Source: a virus
Strand: one strand, 5' to 3'
Virus record (IMG/VR): IMGVR_UViG_3300050821_006746
Coordinates: 1 to 64,000 of that record
Length of the DNA stretch: 64,000 nt
The translations under genes and the position numbers were made by a program. The notes under the pieces are model-generated. The model was not told where the DNA came from and searched no databases. It saw only the letters and a list, made by a program, of their open reading frames with translations. Positions 15,537 through 23,036 of this stretch are shown here, piece after piece (within the stretch, counting starts at the first letter, position 1; the number at the start of each line of letters is the position of its first letter).

Positions 15537-18167
15537 ATGGCAATGGCAACTTTCACACCGACAGCACAACAGGACGCAGTGATCTCTTTCTTCGAGGCGA
15601 AGTTTGGTCCTGCTCAGCGCGATAAACTGGTTTCCGTATTCTTGAATGCAGTTGCCGGTAGCGGCAAAACTAGCACACTTATGCTCGTTGCCGAAGCCGC
15701 CAAGGCAATGGAGCAACGTACTGGCAAGAATATCAAAGGTTGCATGGTTGCCTTCAACAAGATCATTGCAACAACAGCACAAAACAAGCTCAAAGATATT
15801 GGTTCTCGCCTTGAGGCAAAGACCACCAATGCTCTGGGACACGCTATTTTAAATGAGGCGGCGCGCACTGATATGTGCCCGAAGCCCAAACTTGATACGA
15901 AGAAATATTATGAGCGTGTGCTGAACTATGTGTCTGCTCGCAAGTTCTCCTTCCCTGCTGGTCGGATACCCCCAAAGATGATTAGCAGCATCAACAAGCT
16001 GGTGAGTGCCGCTCGTCTAACCTTCACCGAACCGACTGAGGATAACCTGCTTGATATCGTTGACCACTACGGTCTTGATATTGACATCACAACCAATTGG
16101 GCGTTCATCTGGCAGGCAGTAGCACCAATCATCGAAGAGGGCGTCAATGAGTTTCTTGCGACTGGCAAGATTGACTTTGACGATCAGATTTATCTTCCCT
16201 TGCGTCTCGAATATGCCGCGCCAATGTACGATCTTCTGATGATTGACGAGGCGCAAGACCTGAACAGCGTGAGGCTCAAACTCATTCAGTCTTGCGTGAA
16301 GAACAATGGCATGCTCCTCTTCGTCGGAGACCCTTTCCAAGCCATTCAGGGCTTCGCCTTCGCTGATACTCATAGTATCCAGACCATCAAGCAAGAGACA
16401 AACGCCGCTGAATTGCCACTCTCAGTATGCTGGCGTTGTGATAACAAAATCATCGAGGTTGCTCAGGCACTCGTACCGCACATCGAGGCACGCCCTGGTG
16501 CCAATGACGGTATCGTTGATATGGTCTCCTCTTCTCTGCTGATTAAGGCGCTAGAAACCGGCTACAAGCGCAGTGGCAGCACGAAAGACGGTGATCTCGT
16601 TCTTTGTCGCGTCAACGCTGATCTGGTTCGCTATTGTCTAGACACTATTCGCGCTGGCAAGTACGCCGTCATTCGTGGCCGCTCAATCGGCCGTGGCATC
16701 CTCGCAAAGATTGATGAGATTATCGAGAAAGCTGGCAAGCCGGTCACACTCGCCAATCTCTCAGAAGCGGCGCAAGACTGGCTAGCACTGCAAATCAATT
16801 CCTTGTGGGGCAAGAAAAACGCAGAGGACAAGATTGCTAAGCTTGAGGATCAGGTTGACTCGATTGACGCCTTTGTAACTGGCTTCCTCCTCGATACGCC
16901 AACTGGCAATATTGACCAGCTTCGCGCTTACATTGAAGAGAAGTTCTCTGGAGACGAGGGCGAAGGAAGCGAAGAGCAAGATGGTATTCTGCCCATCATC
17001 TTTTCTACGGTCCACAAGGCGAAAGGGTTGGAGTTTGACCGTGTATTCATCCTTCGCCCTGACCTGATGCCCCATCCAATGGCTAAGCTCGACTGGCAAA
17101 AAGAGCAAGAGTACAATATCCTCTACGTCGCCTGCACACGCGCCAAGCATGAACTCTACTTTGTCGATGATATCCCTGAGTGTTTGAAGCACGTGGTAGA
17201 ACCAATGATTGCTCCTGAAGAGATGATTGACGAAGAGGAAGCCGTTGCTATCGCTGAAAGTATCGTAACCCCTGTCGTTGAGGCTCCTGAGATTGTAGAA
17301 GAGCCCGCTGTTACACCAGAGCCAATCATCGCAGAGCAACCAGTCGAGGTAGCGCAGCCCACGTACAACTACCCCTATAGCGATGGCAAAAGCCGCAAAG
17401 GCGCTGCCAAGACAAAGGGCGTAGCATACAATTTTCCACCTGAACTCTGCGACAAGCTTGACCAGGCGGCGGCGCTCATCCTTGAGAAAGATGGCCACAA
17501 ATTCGACAAGAGCGCCTACATTGCTGGTGTGCTTGTTGGCGCATACCCCAACATCGACGAGTTGATCGCTTCTTTGCAGGATCAGGACAACACCCCTGAT
17601 CCTGATGACCACGGCGGCGCTCCACTGCCAGCAACTAGCGAGATCGTGGAGGGTGGCTCTCACTTCTCCTCTACACTTGCCCACTTCTTCGATATGGCGA
17701 TACAGGACGCCACTAGCAGAGGTTACACGGTGCAAGCAGTCATTAACACACCGCAAGCAGCAACGCCTATTGTAGCGTCTGAGAGCCATCTAGAAACACC
17801 TATGTTATTTGACGCTCCTATCGATCCCGAAAAAGCATACAGGCGCTTCTATCATTGTGGAAGCAAGTTCTGCAAGCACAAATGGGGCTACGATTATCGT
17901 TACGATAACGAGCGCAATGAATTTTATCGTCTAGACGCCAACGGTAAGCGTATCAGTGCAGAGCAAGACGCGATCTGCCCGAAGTGTGGCAATGATGGAA
18001 AGTACGCGAAGAAGCGCACACTCAGAGCCACCTATCACCCTGGACATCGCTGCACTGCCTCATGTAAGAATGCAACTAGCGATGAATGTACGTGTGTATG
18101 TGGTGGTTCGTCGCATGGCGAGAAGTGGATGCAAGGAGTCAAGTTGCTCAAAGCGCCGAAAAAATAG
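15537..18167 (+). CDS. UvrD/Rep-family (SF1A) helicase with zinc-rich C-terminal extension
   Basis: The ATG at 15537 follows AGGAGGG. The product has 876 residues. SF1 motifs are clear: Q-motif region T-P-T-A-Q-Q, Walker A A-V-A-G-S-G-K-T-S near residue 40, Walker B L-M-I-D-E-A-Q-D, motif III G-D-P-F-Q-A-I-Q-G-F, motif V S-T-V-H-K-A-K-G-L-E-F-D, motif VI Y-V-A-C-T-R-A-K. After about residue 560 there is a Glu/Pro/Val-rich linker, then a small helical domain. The last ~100 residues have at least ten Cys with His (C-P-K-C-G, C-T-C-V-C). ATP-driven 3'-5' unwinding in replication or repair is expected; the zinc tail may target it to DNA or RNA. Confidence 0.9.
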   Translation: MAMATFTPTAQQDAVISFFEAKFGPAQRDKLVSVFLNAVAGSGKTSTLMLVAEAAKAMEQRTGKNIKGCMVAFNKIIATTAQNKLKDIGSRLEAKTTNALGHAILNEAARTDMCPKPKLDTKKYYERVLNYVSARKFSFPAGRIPPKMISSINKLVSAARLTFTEPTEDNLLDIVDHYGLDIDITTNWAFIWQAVAPIIEEGVNEFLATGKIDFDDQIYLPLRLEYAAPMYDLLMIDEAQDLNSVRLKLIQSCVKNNGMLLFVGDPFQAIQGFAFADTHSIQTIKQETNAAELPLSVCWRCDNKIIEVAQALVPHIEARPGANDGIVDMVSSSLLIKALETGYKRSGSTKDGDLVLCRVNADLVRYCLDTIRAGKYAVIRGRSIGRGILAKIDEIIEKAGKPVTLANLSEAAQDWLALQINSLWGKKNAEDKIAKLEDQVDSIDAFVTGFLLDTPTGNIDQLRAYIEEKFSGDEGEGSEEQDGILPIIFSTVHKAKGLEFDRVFILRPDLMPHPMAKLDWQKEQEYNILYVACTRAKHELYFVDDIPECLKHVVEPMIAPEEMIDEEEAVAIAESIVTPVVEAPEIVEEPAVTPEPIIAEQPVEVAQPTYNYPYSDGKSRKGAAKTKGVAYNFPPELCDKLDQAAALILEKDGHKFDKSAYIAGVLVGAYPNIDELIASLQDQDNTPDPDDHGGAPLPATSEIVEGGSHFSSTLAHFFDMAIQDATSRGYTVQAVINTPQAATPIVASESHLETPMLFDAPIDPEKAYRRFYHCGSKFCKHKWGYDYRYDNERNEFYRLDANGKRISAEQDAICPKCGNDGKYAKKRTLRATYHPGHRCTASCKNATSDECTCVCGGSSHGEKWMQGVKLLKAPKK

Positions 18168-18176
18168 CAACAAAAA

Positions 18177-18204
18177 GAGCACGCATAGCTACCCATGCGT
18201 GCTC
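18177..18204. terminator. Hairpin terminator after helicase gene
   Basis: A 10-bp stem GAGCACGCAT / ATGCGTGCTC with an 8-base loop, 10 bases after the stop codon. Confidence 0.7.
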
Positions 18205-18265
18205 CCAACGCTTACGATCACCCCTGCTGCTTCGACAACAGAAGTATGCTCAGTATAGCATATCT

Positions 18266-18284
18266 GACAATGATAATCATTATT
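18266..18284. promoter_or_regulatory. Fur-box-like palindrome
   Basis: GACAATGATAATCATTATT matches 17 of 19 positions of the Fur consensus GATAATGATAATCATTATC. It ends 10 bases upstream of the -35 of the 18295-18323 promoter. Binding by a host Fur-family regulator is possible but unproven; palindromes of this type can also be sites of unrelated regulators. Confidence 0.45.
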
Positions 18285-18294
18285 ATATGAGCGC

Positions 18295-18323
18295 TTGCTC
18301 AAATATACCATACTTGATACAAT
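18295..18323 (+). promoter_or_regulatory. Promoter of zinc/HTH gene
   Basis: TTGCTC (18295-18300), 17 bases, TACAAT (18318-18323). It leads to the start codon at 18352. Confidence 0.6.
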
Positions 18324-18351
18324 CGCGCCAATGATTCTAGGGAGCCGAAAA

Positions 18352-19155
18352 ATGGGTATAATCAAGCCACCAATAGAGGTAATTTGCGCTATCTGCCACA
18401 AGCCATTTCTAGCAAAACCATACAACACGCCTAAATGTTGCTCTTCTGCATGTACACACGAACTCCGAAGCCAGATAACCCATAGGCGTGTAGGATATGC
18501 AAAACAAGTTACTCTGACTTGTCCGGATTGTGGCAACGATTTTTCGCTAAGTGCGTCACAGAAAAACCAACGACGTTGTCCAGAATGCATAAGTAAAGCC
18601 AAACTGGCCTGGCAACCAATCCAAACAGAGACTCAGGTGGAGGCAATAGAACAACCCATAGAATCTTCCTGTTGGAGAAAAGACCCGATCAATCACAAGA
18701 GGACTGATAGTATTTTGATCAAGCATCCACTTGCGCCCCTCTCTCAATACAGAAAAAGGAACGCCCAAAAGTCCGTGTACGACCTTTGGGCTTCTGGCTA
18801 TAACTTTGGCCAGATAGCAAAGATTTATAAAGTTTATCGCTACCAAGTTTCCGATGAATATTACCACGAAGTTGATAATCTAACTCAAATGGCCCAATCT
18901 ATGCACAATGATCTATTGCAAAGAATAGATGTTGTTAGCGCATTGCCACCCCAAGAAAGAAAAGCGAGAAACCCAACTCCTCACTCACTCGCAAAAGAAA
19001 AAATGAAGTCCGAAGCCATTAGGCTCCACGCAGAAGGTTTGTCTAGTTATAAAATCGCAGATATGCTTGGCAAACCGGCCAAAACAGTTCAGGGATGGCT
19101 CAAAAAAGAACAAAGGCCAAACGATCGCGCCATTGGCAACATGTGGGCGTGGTGA
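18352..19155 (+). CDS. Zinc-finger plus HTH protein
   Basis: The start at ATG 18352, downstream of the promoter, gives 267 residues. Residues 10-85 contain two zinc sites (C-A-I-C ... C-C-S-S-A-C; C-P-D-C-G ... C-P-E-C). The middle has a helix pair (V-Y-D-L-W-A-S-G-Y-N-F-G-Q-I-A-K-I-Y-K-V). The C-terminal ~40 residues form a resolvase-type HTH: S-E-A-I-R-L-H-A-E-G-L-S-S-Y-K-I-A-D-M-L-G-K. It is likely a site-specific DNA-binding regulator. Confidence 0.65.
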   Translation: MGIIKPPIEVICAICHKPFLAKPYNTPKCCSSACTHELRSQITHRRVGYAKQVTLTCPDCGNDFSLSASQKNQRRCPECISKAKLAWQPIQTETQVEAIEQPIESSCWRKDPINHKRTDSILIKHPLAPLSQYRKRNAQKSVYDLWASGYNFGQIAKIYKVYRYQVSDEYYHEVDNLTQMAQSMHNDLLQRIDVVSALPPQERKARNPTPHSLAKEKMKSEAIRLHAEGLSSYKIADMLGKPAKTVQGWLKKEQRPNDRAIGNMWAW

Positions 19156-19169
19156 GAAAGGGAAATTTA

Positions 19170-19274
19170 ATGGGCAATGAAGAAAGGGAATACTCTCCTG
19201 TTGCAGATGTGCAAGAGCAAATAGCAGCAGGAGAAATTGAGGAAATCAAACCCCGAAAGTTTGATAACCACTAA
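19170..19274 (+). CDS. 34-residue acidic mini-protein
   Basis: An ATG with AAAGGGAAA upstream, 14 bases after the previous stop. The product is acidic and helical (E-E-R-E-Y, V-Q-E-Q-I-A-A-G-E-I-E-E-I). A small hairpin (ACCACT/AGTGGT) overlaps the stop codon. Too short for assignment. Confidence 0.45.
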   Translation: MGNEEREYSPVADVQEQIAAGEIEEIKPRKFDNH

Positions 19275-19433
19275 AGTGGTTACTGGCCCGCCAATCCATT
19301 TACTGTAAATGTGGTTACCATCCATTATACCCATTACATTAGCACCAAATCGCACAATTGGTATTATTGTTGTTAAATGCCTCTATTTGTCACAATCGGT
19401 ATAATGGATATTAAAACATGGAGGTGCGGTTCA

Positions 19434-19616
19434 ATGGAGCCACAAAATCTCGATCTTGAATTAAAAAAGCTGAGAAAAGAAAATGATACATTAAGAGAGG
19501 ATAACGCCACGCTAAAAGAGACGATAAAGATCCTTGGACAAAAACTGTATCCATCGCAAAACGACTTCACGAAAACGCTACTGATCAACAAAGAATCCGC
19601 GAATGAGTTGGTTTGA
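19434..19616 (+). CDS. 60-residue coiled-coil protein
   Basis: The start at ATG 19434 follows GGAGGTGCGG. The sequence is a leucine-zipper-like coiled coil (L-D-L-E-L-K-K-L-R-K-E-N-D-T-L-R-E-D-N). TATAAT at about 19410 may be its -10 box. Its stop codon overlaps the -35 of the next promoter. It could dimerise or antagonise a regulator; function unknown. Confidence 0.55.
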   Translation: MEPQNLDLELKKLRKENDTLREDNATLKETIKILGQKLYPSQNDFTKTLLINKESANELV

Positions 19617-19641
19617 CAAAGAAGAATGCAAGTAATATGAT
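19613..19641 (+). promoter_or_regulatory. Consensus promoter with no gene behind it
   Basis: TTGACA (19613-19618), a 17-base spacer and TATGAT (19636-19641). The next plus-strand element is a terminator 45 bases after the predicted start. Confidence 0.7.
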
Positions 19642-19647
19642 ATACAA

Positions 19648-19730
19648 GTGAGAGCTTGACCAGCAATCACGCATCCATCGCCTGAAAAAGCTTGCTTTCC
19701 AATCTGCAAAAATCGAGAGCGAGCTTTTTT
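19648..19730 (+). ncRNA. Candidate small RNA of about 83 nt
   Basis: The transcript would run from the promoter at 19613-19641 to an intrinsic terminator. That terminator is a 15-bp stem (left arm 19685-19699, right arm 19715-19729, two G-U pairs) ending in a T-run. No ATG and only a 2-codon GTG frame lie inside. The terminator is also usable by the convergent minus-strand gene. The RNA role is inferred from this promoter-to-terminator spacing. Confidence 0.5.
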
Positions 19731-19748
19731 GCATTCATCGTGAATATC

Positions 19749-20312
19749 TCAAGCAACGCTATCATCAGCATTTGGGAATCTTTCTAAGAAATCCTTTTTC
19801 AAGCTTTCTTCAATTTCTTGATCGATAATCTCCTCTATCCTCTGAGCCATCGCAAAACACGCATTGCTTAGTTGGGTATAGTTCTTTGTGTTTCCCTGAT
19901 CATCTGTAAATATGTAGTTACTACCTTCCTGGGCAATTTTACATTCACGATGCCAAACCACGCCAGTAATCTCTACCATGCGCTTCCACCCTCGCACGAA
20001 TTCCTTTTTGATCTCGGCAATTTGCCATAATTCCTTCTTGGTTTGAGCTTCTTCGTATTTCCTGTGTTCTGCTCGCAATGCATCTAATTTTGTATCTCGC
20101 TCTAACCATCCTTCTGTGTACTCAAAAATCACATAATTATCATTGATTTTTGGGCCTATTCGCTGTAACTTTTTCGCTGTTTCCTCTGAGTATTCACTAT
20201 CGGCAAAAAGATCTTTGAGATCAATTCCCGCATCAACAAGAGCCCTAAATTTATTCCATTCTGGTTCAAAAAATCGAATCCCTTCACAATCATATTCACC
20301 TGTCTCTACCAT
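19749..20312 (-). CDS. Unknown protein, 187 residues
   Basis: The ATG at 20312 is placed just after TTGGAGG. The protein is acidic, rich in Glu and Lys, with a long helical middle (about 75-110) and a Trp-rich segment (W-K-R-M-V-E-I-T-G-V-V-W-H-R). No family recognised. It is the last gene of the minus-strand run before the bidirectional terminator. Confidence 0.6.
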   Translation of the reverse strand: MVETGEYDCEGIRFFEPEWNKFRALVDAGIDLKDLFADSEYSEETAKKLQRIGPKINDNYVIFEYTEGWLERDTKLDALRAEHRKYEEAQTKKELWQIAEIKKEFVRGWKRMVEITGVVWHRECKIAQEGSNYIFTDDQGNTKNYTQLSNACFAMAQRIEEIIDQEIEESLKKDFLERFPNADDSVA

Positions 20313-20414
20313 CTTCAAGCCTCCAATAATTTTAATAACCAGTATACCCCTACCACCAATAAATCAAAACACAACAAAAACACTGGCCAAACACCAGTGC
20401 TTTCAAACACACCT

Positions 20415-20433
20415 AATAATGATTATCATTCCC
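20415..20433. promoter_or_regulatory. Second Fur-box-like palindrome
   Basis: Read on the minus strand it matches 16 of 19 Fur consensus positions. It overlaps the end of the 20426-20644 gene rather than a visible promoter, so a regulatory role here is doubtful. Confidence 0.25.
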
Positions 20434-20644
20434 GCTGCTTCGGGCCAATCTCTAGTTGCGATGACTCGTAACACGTCACACAATACTCCTTTGGATTCCC
20501 GTCCACATATGTCTCGCGCATGTGCTTTTCACAGATAAAGAGTCCACAGTGGAAGCACTGATATGCTCGCTCTCCCCAACACAGGAGATGATACGTTTGC
20601 GGATCTCGCACCTGGCAACGCTGATAGCCTTCTAGTTCAATCAT
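20426..20644 (-). CDS. Small zinc-binding protein
   Basis: A 72-residue protein with C-F-H-C-G-L-F-I-C-E-K-H and C-V-T-C, spaced like a RING- or treble-clef-type zinc fold. It overlaps the upstream gene by 8 bases. Probably a binding adaptor; no enzymatic motif. Confidence 0.6.
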   Translation of the reverse strand: MIELEGYQRCQVRDPQTYHLLCWGERAYQCFHCGLFICEKHMRETYVDGNPKEYCVTCYESSQLEIGPKQRE

Positions 20645-20849
20645 GGCTCACCTCCACATAGCGCTCTTCGTCTTTGTTGTACACAAATGGTACCCCATGT
20701 GCCTCTAGCCAATCGTAGATAAGCATGTACGTGCGTGTACCTAGTTGGCGTAGAGCCATGTGTTGACCGTGTTGTGCCTGATTGGAGGCAGTAGTCAAGT
20801 GATCTAGCTTCTCTGCTACTTCCTCACTGGTAGTCTGCTTGTCGATCAT
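20637..20849 (-). CDS. Small helical protein
   Basis: A 70-residue protein of three probable helices and an aromatic/acidic tail (F-V-Y-N-K-D-E-E-R-Y-V-E-V). Coupled to the zinc protein downstream. No family recognised. Confidence 0.55.
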   Translation of the reverse strand: MIDKQTTSEEVAEKLDHLTTASNQAQHGQHMALRQLGTRTYMLIYDWLEAHGVPFVYNKDEERYVEVSHD

Positions 20850-20888
20850 GGTATAATCCTCCTGATTGGTGTTTGAGGGATTAACGAG

Positions 20889-20916
20889 CTAGTCTATCTC
20901 ACAACAGATAGACTAG
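20889..20916. terminator. Hairpin between minus-strand genes
   Basis: An 11-bp perfect stem CTAGTCTATCT / AGATAGACTAG with a 6-base loop. Confidence 0.55.
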
Positions 20917-20924
20917 CTACCGCG

Positions 20925-21185
20925 CTACTCTTCTGGCTTTACTACTTTTAGTCCCTCGTCTTCATTGACAATTTGCATCATTCCCGGCTTCTCCAACGAC
21001 TTACAGATAGAGCAGGGGCAAGGGATTTCTCTCTCGCCACGCCAACGATTGCCTTCTCAAACATCCTTGACCAGTTCCCAATAGCCGCAGTAGTCGCATA
21101 CAAGTATCATTACGCTGCTTTCGTGCATATTAGGCAGCGTGTGGAAATCTTTTAAGTTTGGCTCTTCGGCTTCTGCTTTGTCCAT
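20925..21185 (-). pseudogene. Zinc protein frame interrupted by one TGA
   Basis: From ATG 21185 (GGAGATCC upstream) one frame runs 87 codons to TAG 20925, broken only by TGA at 21057-21059. The N-part (42 residues) ends C-D-Y-C-G-Y-W-E-L-V-K-D-V. The C-part (43 residues) carries C-P-C-S-I-C. The two Cys pairs belong together as a zinc ribbon, so the frame looks like one protein with a TGG-to-TGA change or a read-through site. It overlaps the upstream gene by 34 bases. Confidence 0.55.
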
Positions 21186-21421
21186 TGGATCTCCTTCTCC
21201 ATTTGCTCAATCCTTGTCAGTAATTGCCTACGCTCACCCTCATCGCTCAGCATGGCCGTCAGAGAGCGCGCATGACCAATCTTCTGCGCATTGTCCCTCT
21301 GTCGTATTTGCTCTTCTAGCCGTGCCCATCGTGAGCGGATGCGTTTGCTTTTGCGCCATGCCAAGAGCAGCGTAAGAATGACAGCAACCGCGTATATCAA
21401 GATAAACCAATCTATTTGCAC
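21152..21421 (-). CDS. Small membrane protein with coiled coil
   Basis: A GTG start with GAGGAAAA upstream. Residues 3-22 form one membrane span (W-F-I-L-I-Y-A-V-A-V-I-L-T-L-L-L-A-W). A basic patch and an amphipathic coiled coil follow. The topology is N-out/C-in by the positive-inside rule. No family recognised. Confidence 0.6.
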   Translation of the reverse strand: MQIDWFILIYAVAVILTLLLAWRKSKRIRSRWARLEEQIRQRDNAQKIGHARSLTAMLSDEGERRQLLTRIEQMEKEIQWTKQKPKSQT

Positions 21422-21468
21422 GATTTTCCTCGATTTGAAATACTACGATCTAGAATAACACATTGAGC

Positions 21469-21498
21469 AATGTATGGTTATCGCGATATTCGTATCAA
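21469..21498 (-). promoter_or_regulatory. Promoter with TATCGCGATA operator in the spacer
   Basis: TTGATA (21493-21498), 18 bases, TACATT (21469-21474) on the minus strand, upstream of the 21421 start. The perfect 10-bp palindrome TATCGCGATA (21479-21488) lies in the spacer. Confidence 0.55.
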
Positions 21499-21666
21499 GC
21501 AATAACCCACCAAAATAACAACAAAACACTCCAGTGATTTTGGCAATGGATCTGCCTTTAACGAGAATCAAAGAAGAAGTTCAATGATCGCAATAACTAG
21601 CAAGGCAACCTTCACATCATAGCCTCTTGTGCGTATTTTTCTAAACACTTTGCCTCTCGCCTTTCG

Positions 21667-21696
21667 GGAGGTGATTACCCGAAGATAATCACCTCC
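21667..21696. terminator. Hairpin after the membrane/HTH gene
   Basis: An 11-bp perfect stem GGAGGTGATTA / TAATCACCTCC with an 8-base loop, 15 bases past the stop at 21711. Confidence 0.7.
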
Positions 21697-21710
21697 AACC
21701 TGTCGGTTTA

Positions 21711-22898
21711 CTACTCGTTTACCAAGCGCAATGCCGGAATGTTGGGATCGGTTTTCCTGTCGGAACTCGACAGGTTCCTTAACCATTGGATCAGCGAAGA
21801 AATCAGGATCAACTCTTTATTGTTTGGGGTAACTTTTAAGTCTCCCCGTTTCAAAGCGTTGTTTATCTTCGCGGTTCCTAGCCCGGTATACTGAGTTATC
21901 GTCTCGACATTGGCCGACTTTACTCCGCTTTTTAACCAGAGGATGCATTTTTCTCCGTAGGCTTGTAGTGCGGTGTCTTCCGATTGATTGACTGATCGAT
22001 GCAACTCAGCATAGCCTTTTTGCGTTTCCGTTAGCAGGCTTTTTAAGCTCTCGATTTCATCGTTTTTCGCGTCGATCGTTGAGAGCAAACTTTCCTTTTC
22101 TTGGGAGGCAAACGCCAAGATGCTTGCCTTTTCACTGGTTAATGTGGCGATCAATCTGTCTTTTTCCACGCGCAACTCTGTCAATAACTTGTCTTTTTCC
22201 GTGTTCAATGCCGTTAAGGATGCTTGCATATCCGCTTTCAAACCTGCAAGCAAACCATCCTTTTCCGCCAATCTTTCGCGTTCCTGTGGCTTACCCAAAA
22301 AGAAGAAAATCAACGATCCAAACGCAAAGATAAAAGCACTATCAGCACGCAAGATAACGAAGAATGTTGGCATAGTGAAGCTAACATTTGCTACGCTGCA
22401 ACTGATGGTAATAAAGTCCATGAGCAGAAATGTTACCGCAGGTATCCCAAAAACGATGGCCCACAATCGAGACCAGAATCCACCTGTCTTCCACATTTTG
22501 ATATGACCAACGGTTTGCACGACTGCCAGTCCAACGATAAAAATGGGCAAGGCTACATATGCAGTTGTTGCCAGGTACGTGATATACGTTGCTGTATCTT
22601 CGCTCATATAGCGCAAGATCAACTCGTGAACGTTGGCATTTACACTCATCCAGAAGGACGCCATGAGAAAGATTAAATCGCTTGCTGTTCCTGCACTTAG
22701 AATCAGCCAATAGACGAGCGCCTTTGTCCACTCCCAGGAATACAGGATGCGTGCAAGGGAAGCAATGACATTCCCGATCCGATCCATCAGTTTGGGTTGC
22801 ATTGCTGGAACCGAGATCGCTGGTGCATTACCCTTGCCAAACCAGCCGCGCTTTTTCTTTGGCTGGCTAGAGATAATGATTTCTTTTTGCTCTACCAT
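21711..22898 (-). CDS. Polytopic membrane protein with coiled coil and C-terminal HTH
   Basis: A 395-residue protein. Four hydrophobic segments (about residues 58-85, 103-128, 140-165, 180-203) are followed by a ~100-residue coiled coil with repeated E-K-D-(K/R)-L-(L/I). A C-terminal DNA-binding-like domain (S-A-N-V-E-T-I-T-Q-Y-T-G-L-G-T-A-K-I-N-N-A-L-K) follows. A membrane protein that can touch DNA, next to an FtsK/TraB-like pump, suggests a platform that tethers plasmid DNA at the membrane during transfer or partition. No family recognised. Confidence 0.6.
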   Translation of the reverse strand: MVEQKEIIISSQPKKKRGWFGKGNAPAISVPAMQPKLMDRIGNVIASLARILYSWEWTKALVYWLILSAGTASDLIFLMASFWMSVNANVHELILRYMSEDTATYITYLATTAYVALPIFIVGLAVVQTVGHIKMWKTGGFWSRLWAIVFGIPAVTFLLMDFITISCSVANVSFTMPTFFVILRADSAFIFAFGSLIFFFLGKPQERERLAEKDGLLAGLKADMQASLTALNTEKDKLLTELRVEKDRLIATLTSEKASILAFASQEKESLLSTIDAKNDEIESLKSLLTETQKGYAELHRSVNQSEDTALQAYGEKCILWLKSGVKSANVETITQYTGLGTAKINNALKRGDLKVTPNNKELILISSLIQWLRNLSSSDRKTDPNIPALRLVNE

Positions 22899-22949
22899 GA
22901 TAAGTCCTCCATAATCGCAATAATTTCTGTATCTTTAGGTGCTTCGGTG

Positions 22950-23036
22950 GGTGAGTCGGTGACATTCAGACGAGCTATTTTCCTCATGTTTACGCTCAAT
23001 TTTGTTACACGAGGGGCACCCACCGACCGACTCACC
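22950..23036. repeat. 11-bp inverted repeat between translocase and membrane gene
   Basis: GGTGAGTCGGT (22950-22960) and ACCGACTCACC (23026-23036) flank a 65-base AT-rich stretch. The right arm touches the end of the translocase gene. It could be a paired protein site or a weak terminator. Confidence 0.4.

Noticed and set aside
16782-17789. Long minus-strand open frame (335 codons) inside the helicase gene
   Set aside because: It is antisense to conserved helicase motifs, has no ribosome site or domain, and its composition (many Cys, Leu, Arg) is typical of a shadow frame.
21568-21786. 72-codon minus-strand frame after the membrane/HTH gene
   Set aside because: It begins inside that gene and crosses its strong hairpin terminator; only a short hydrophobic end looks protein-like.
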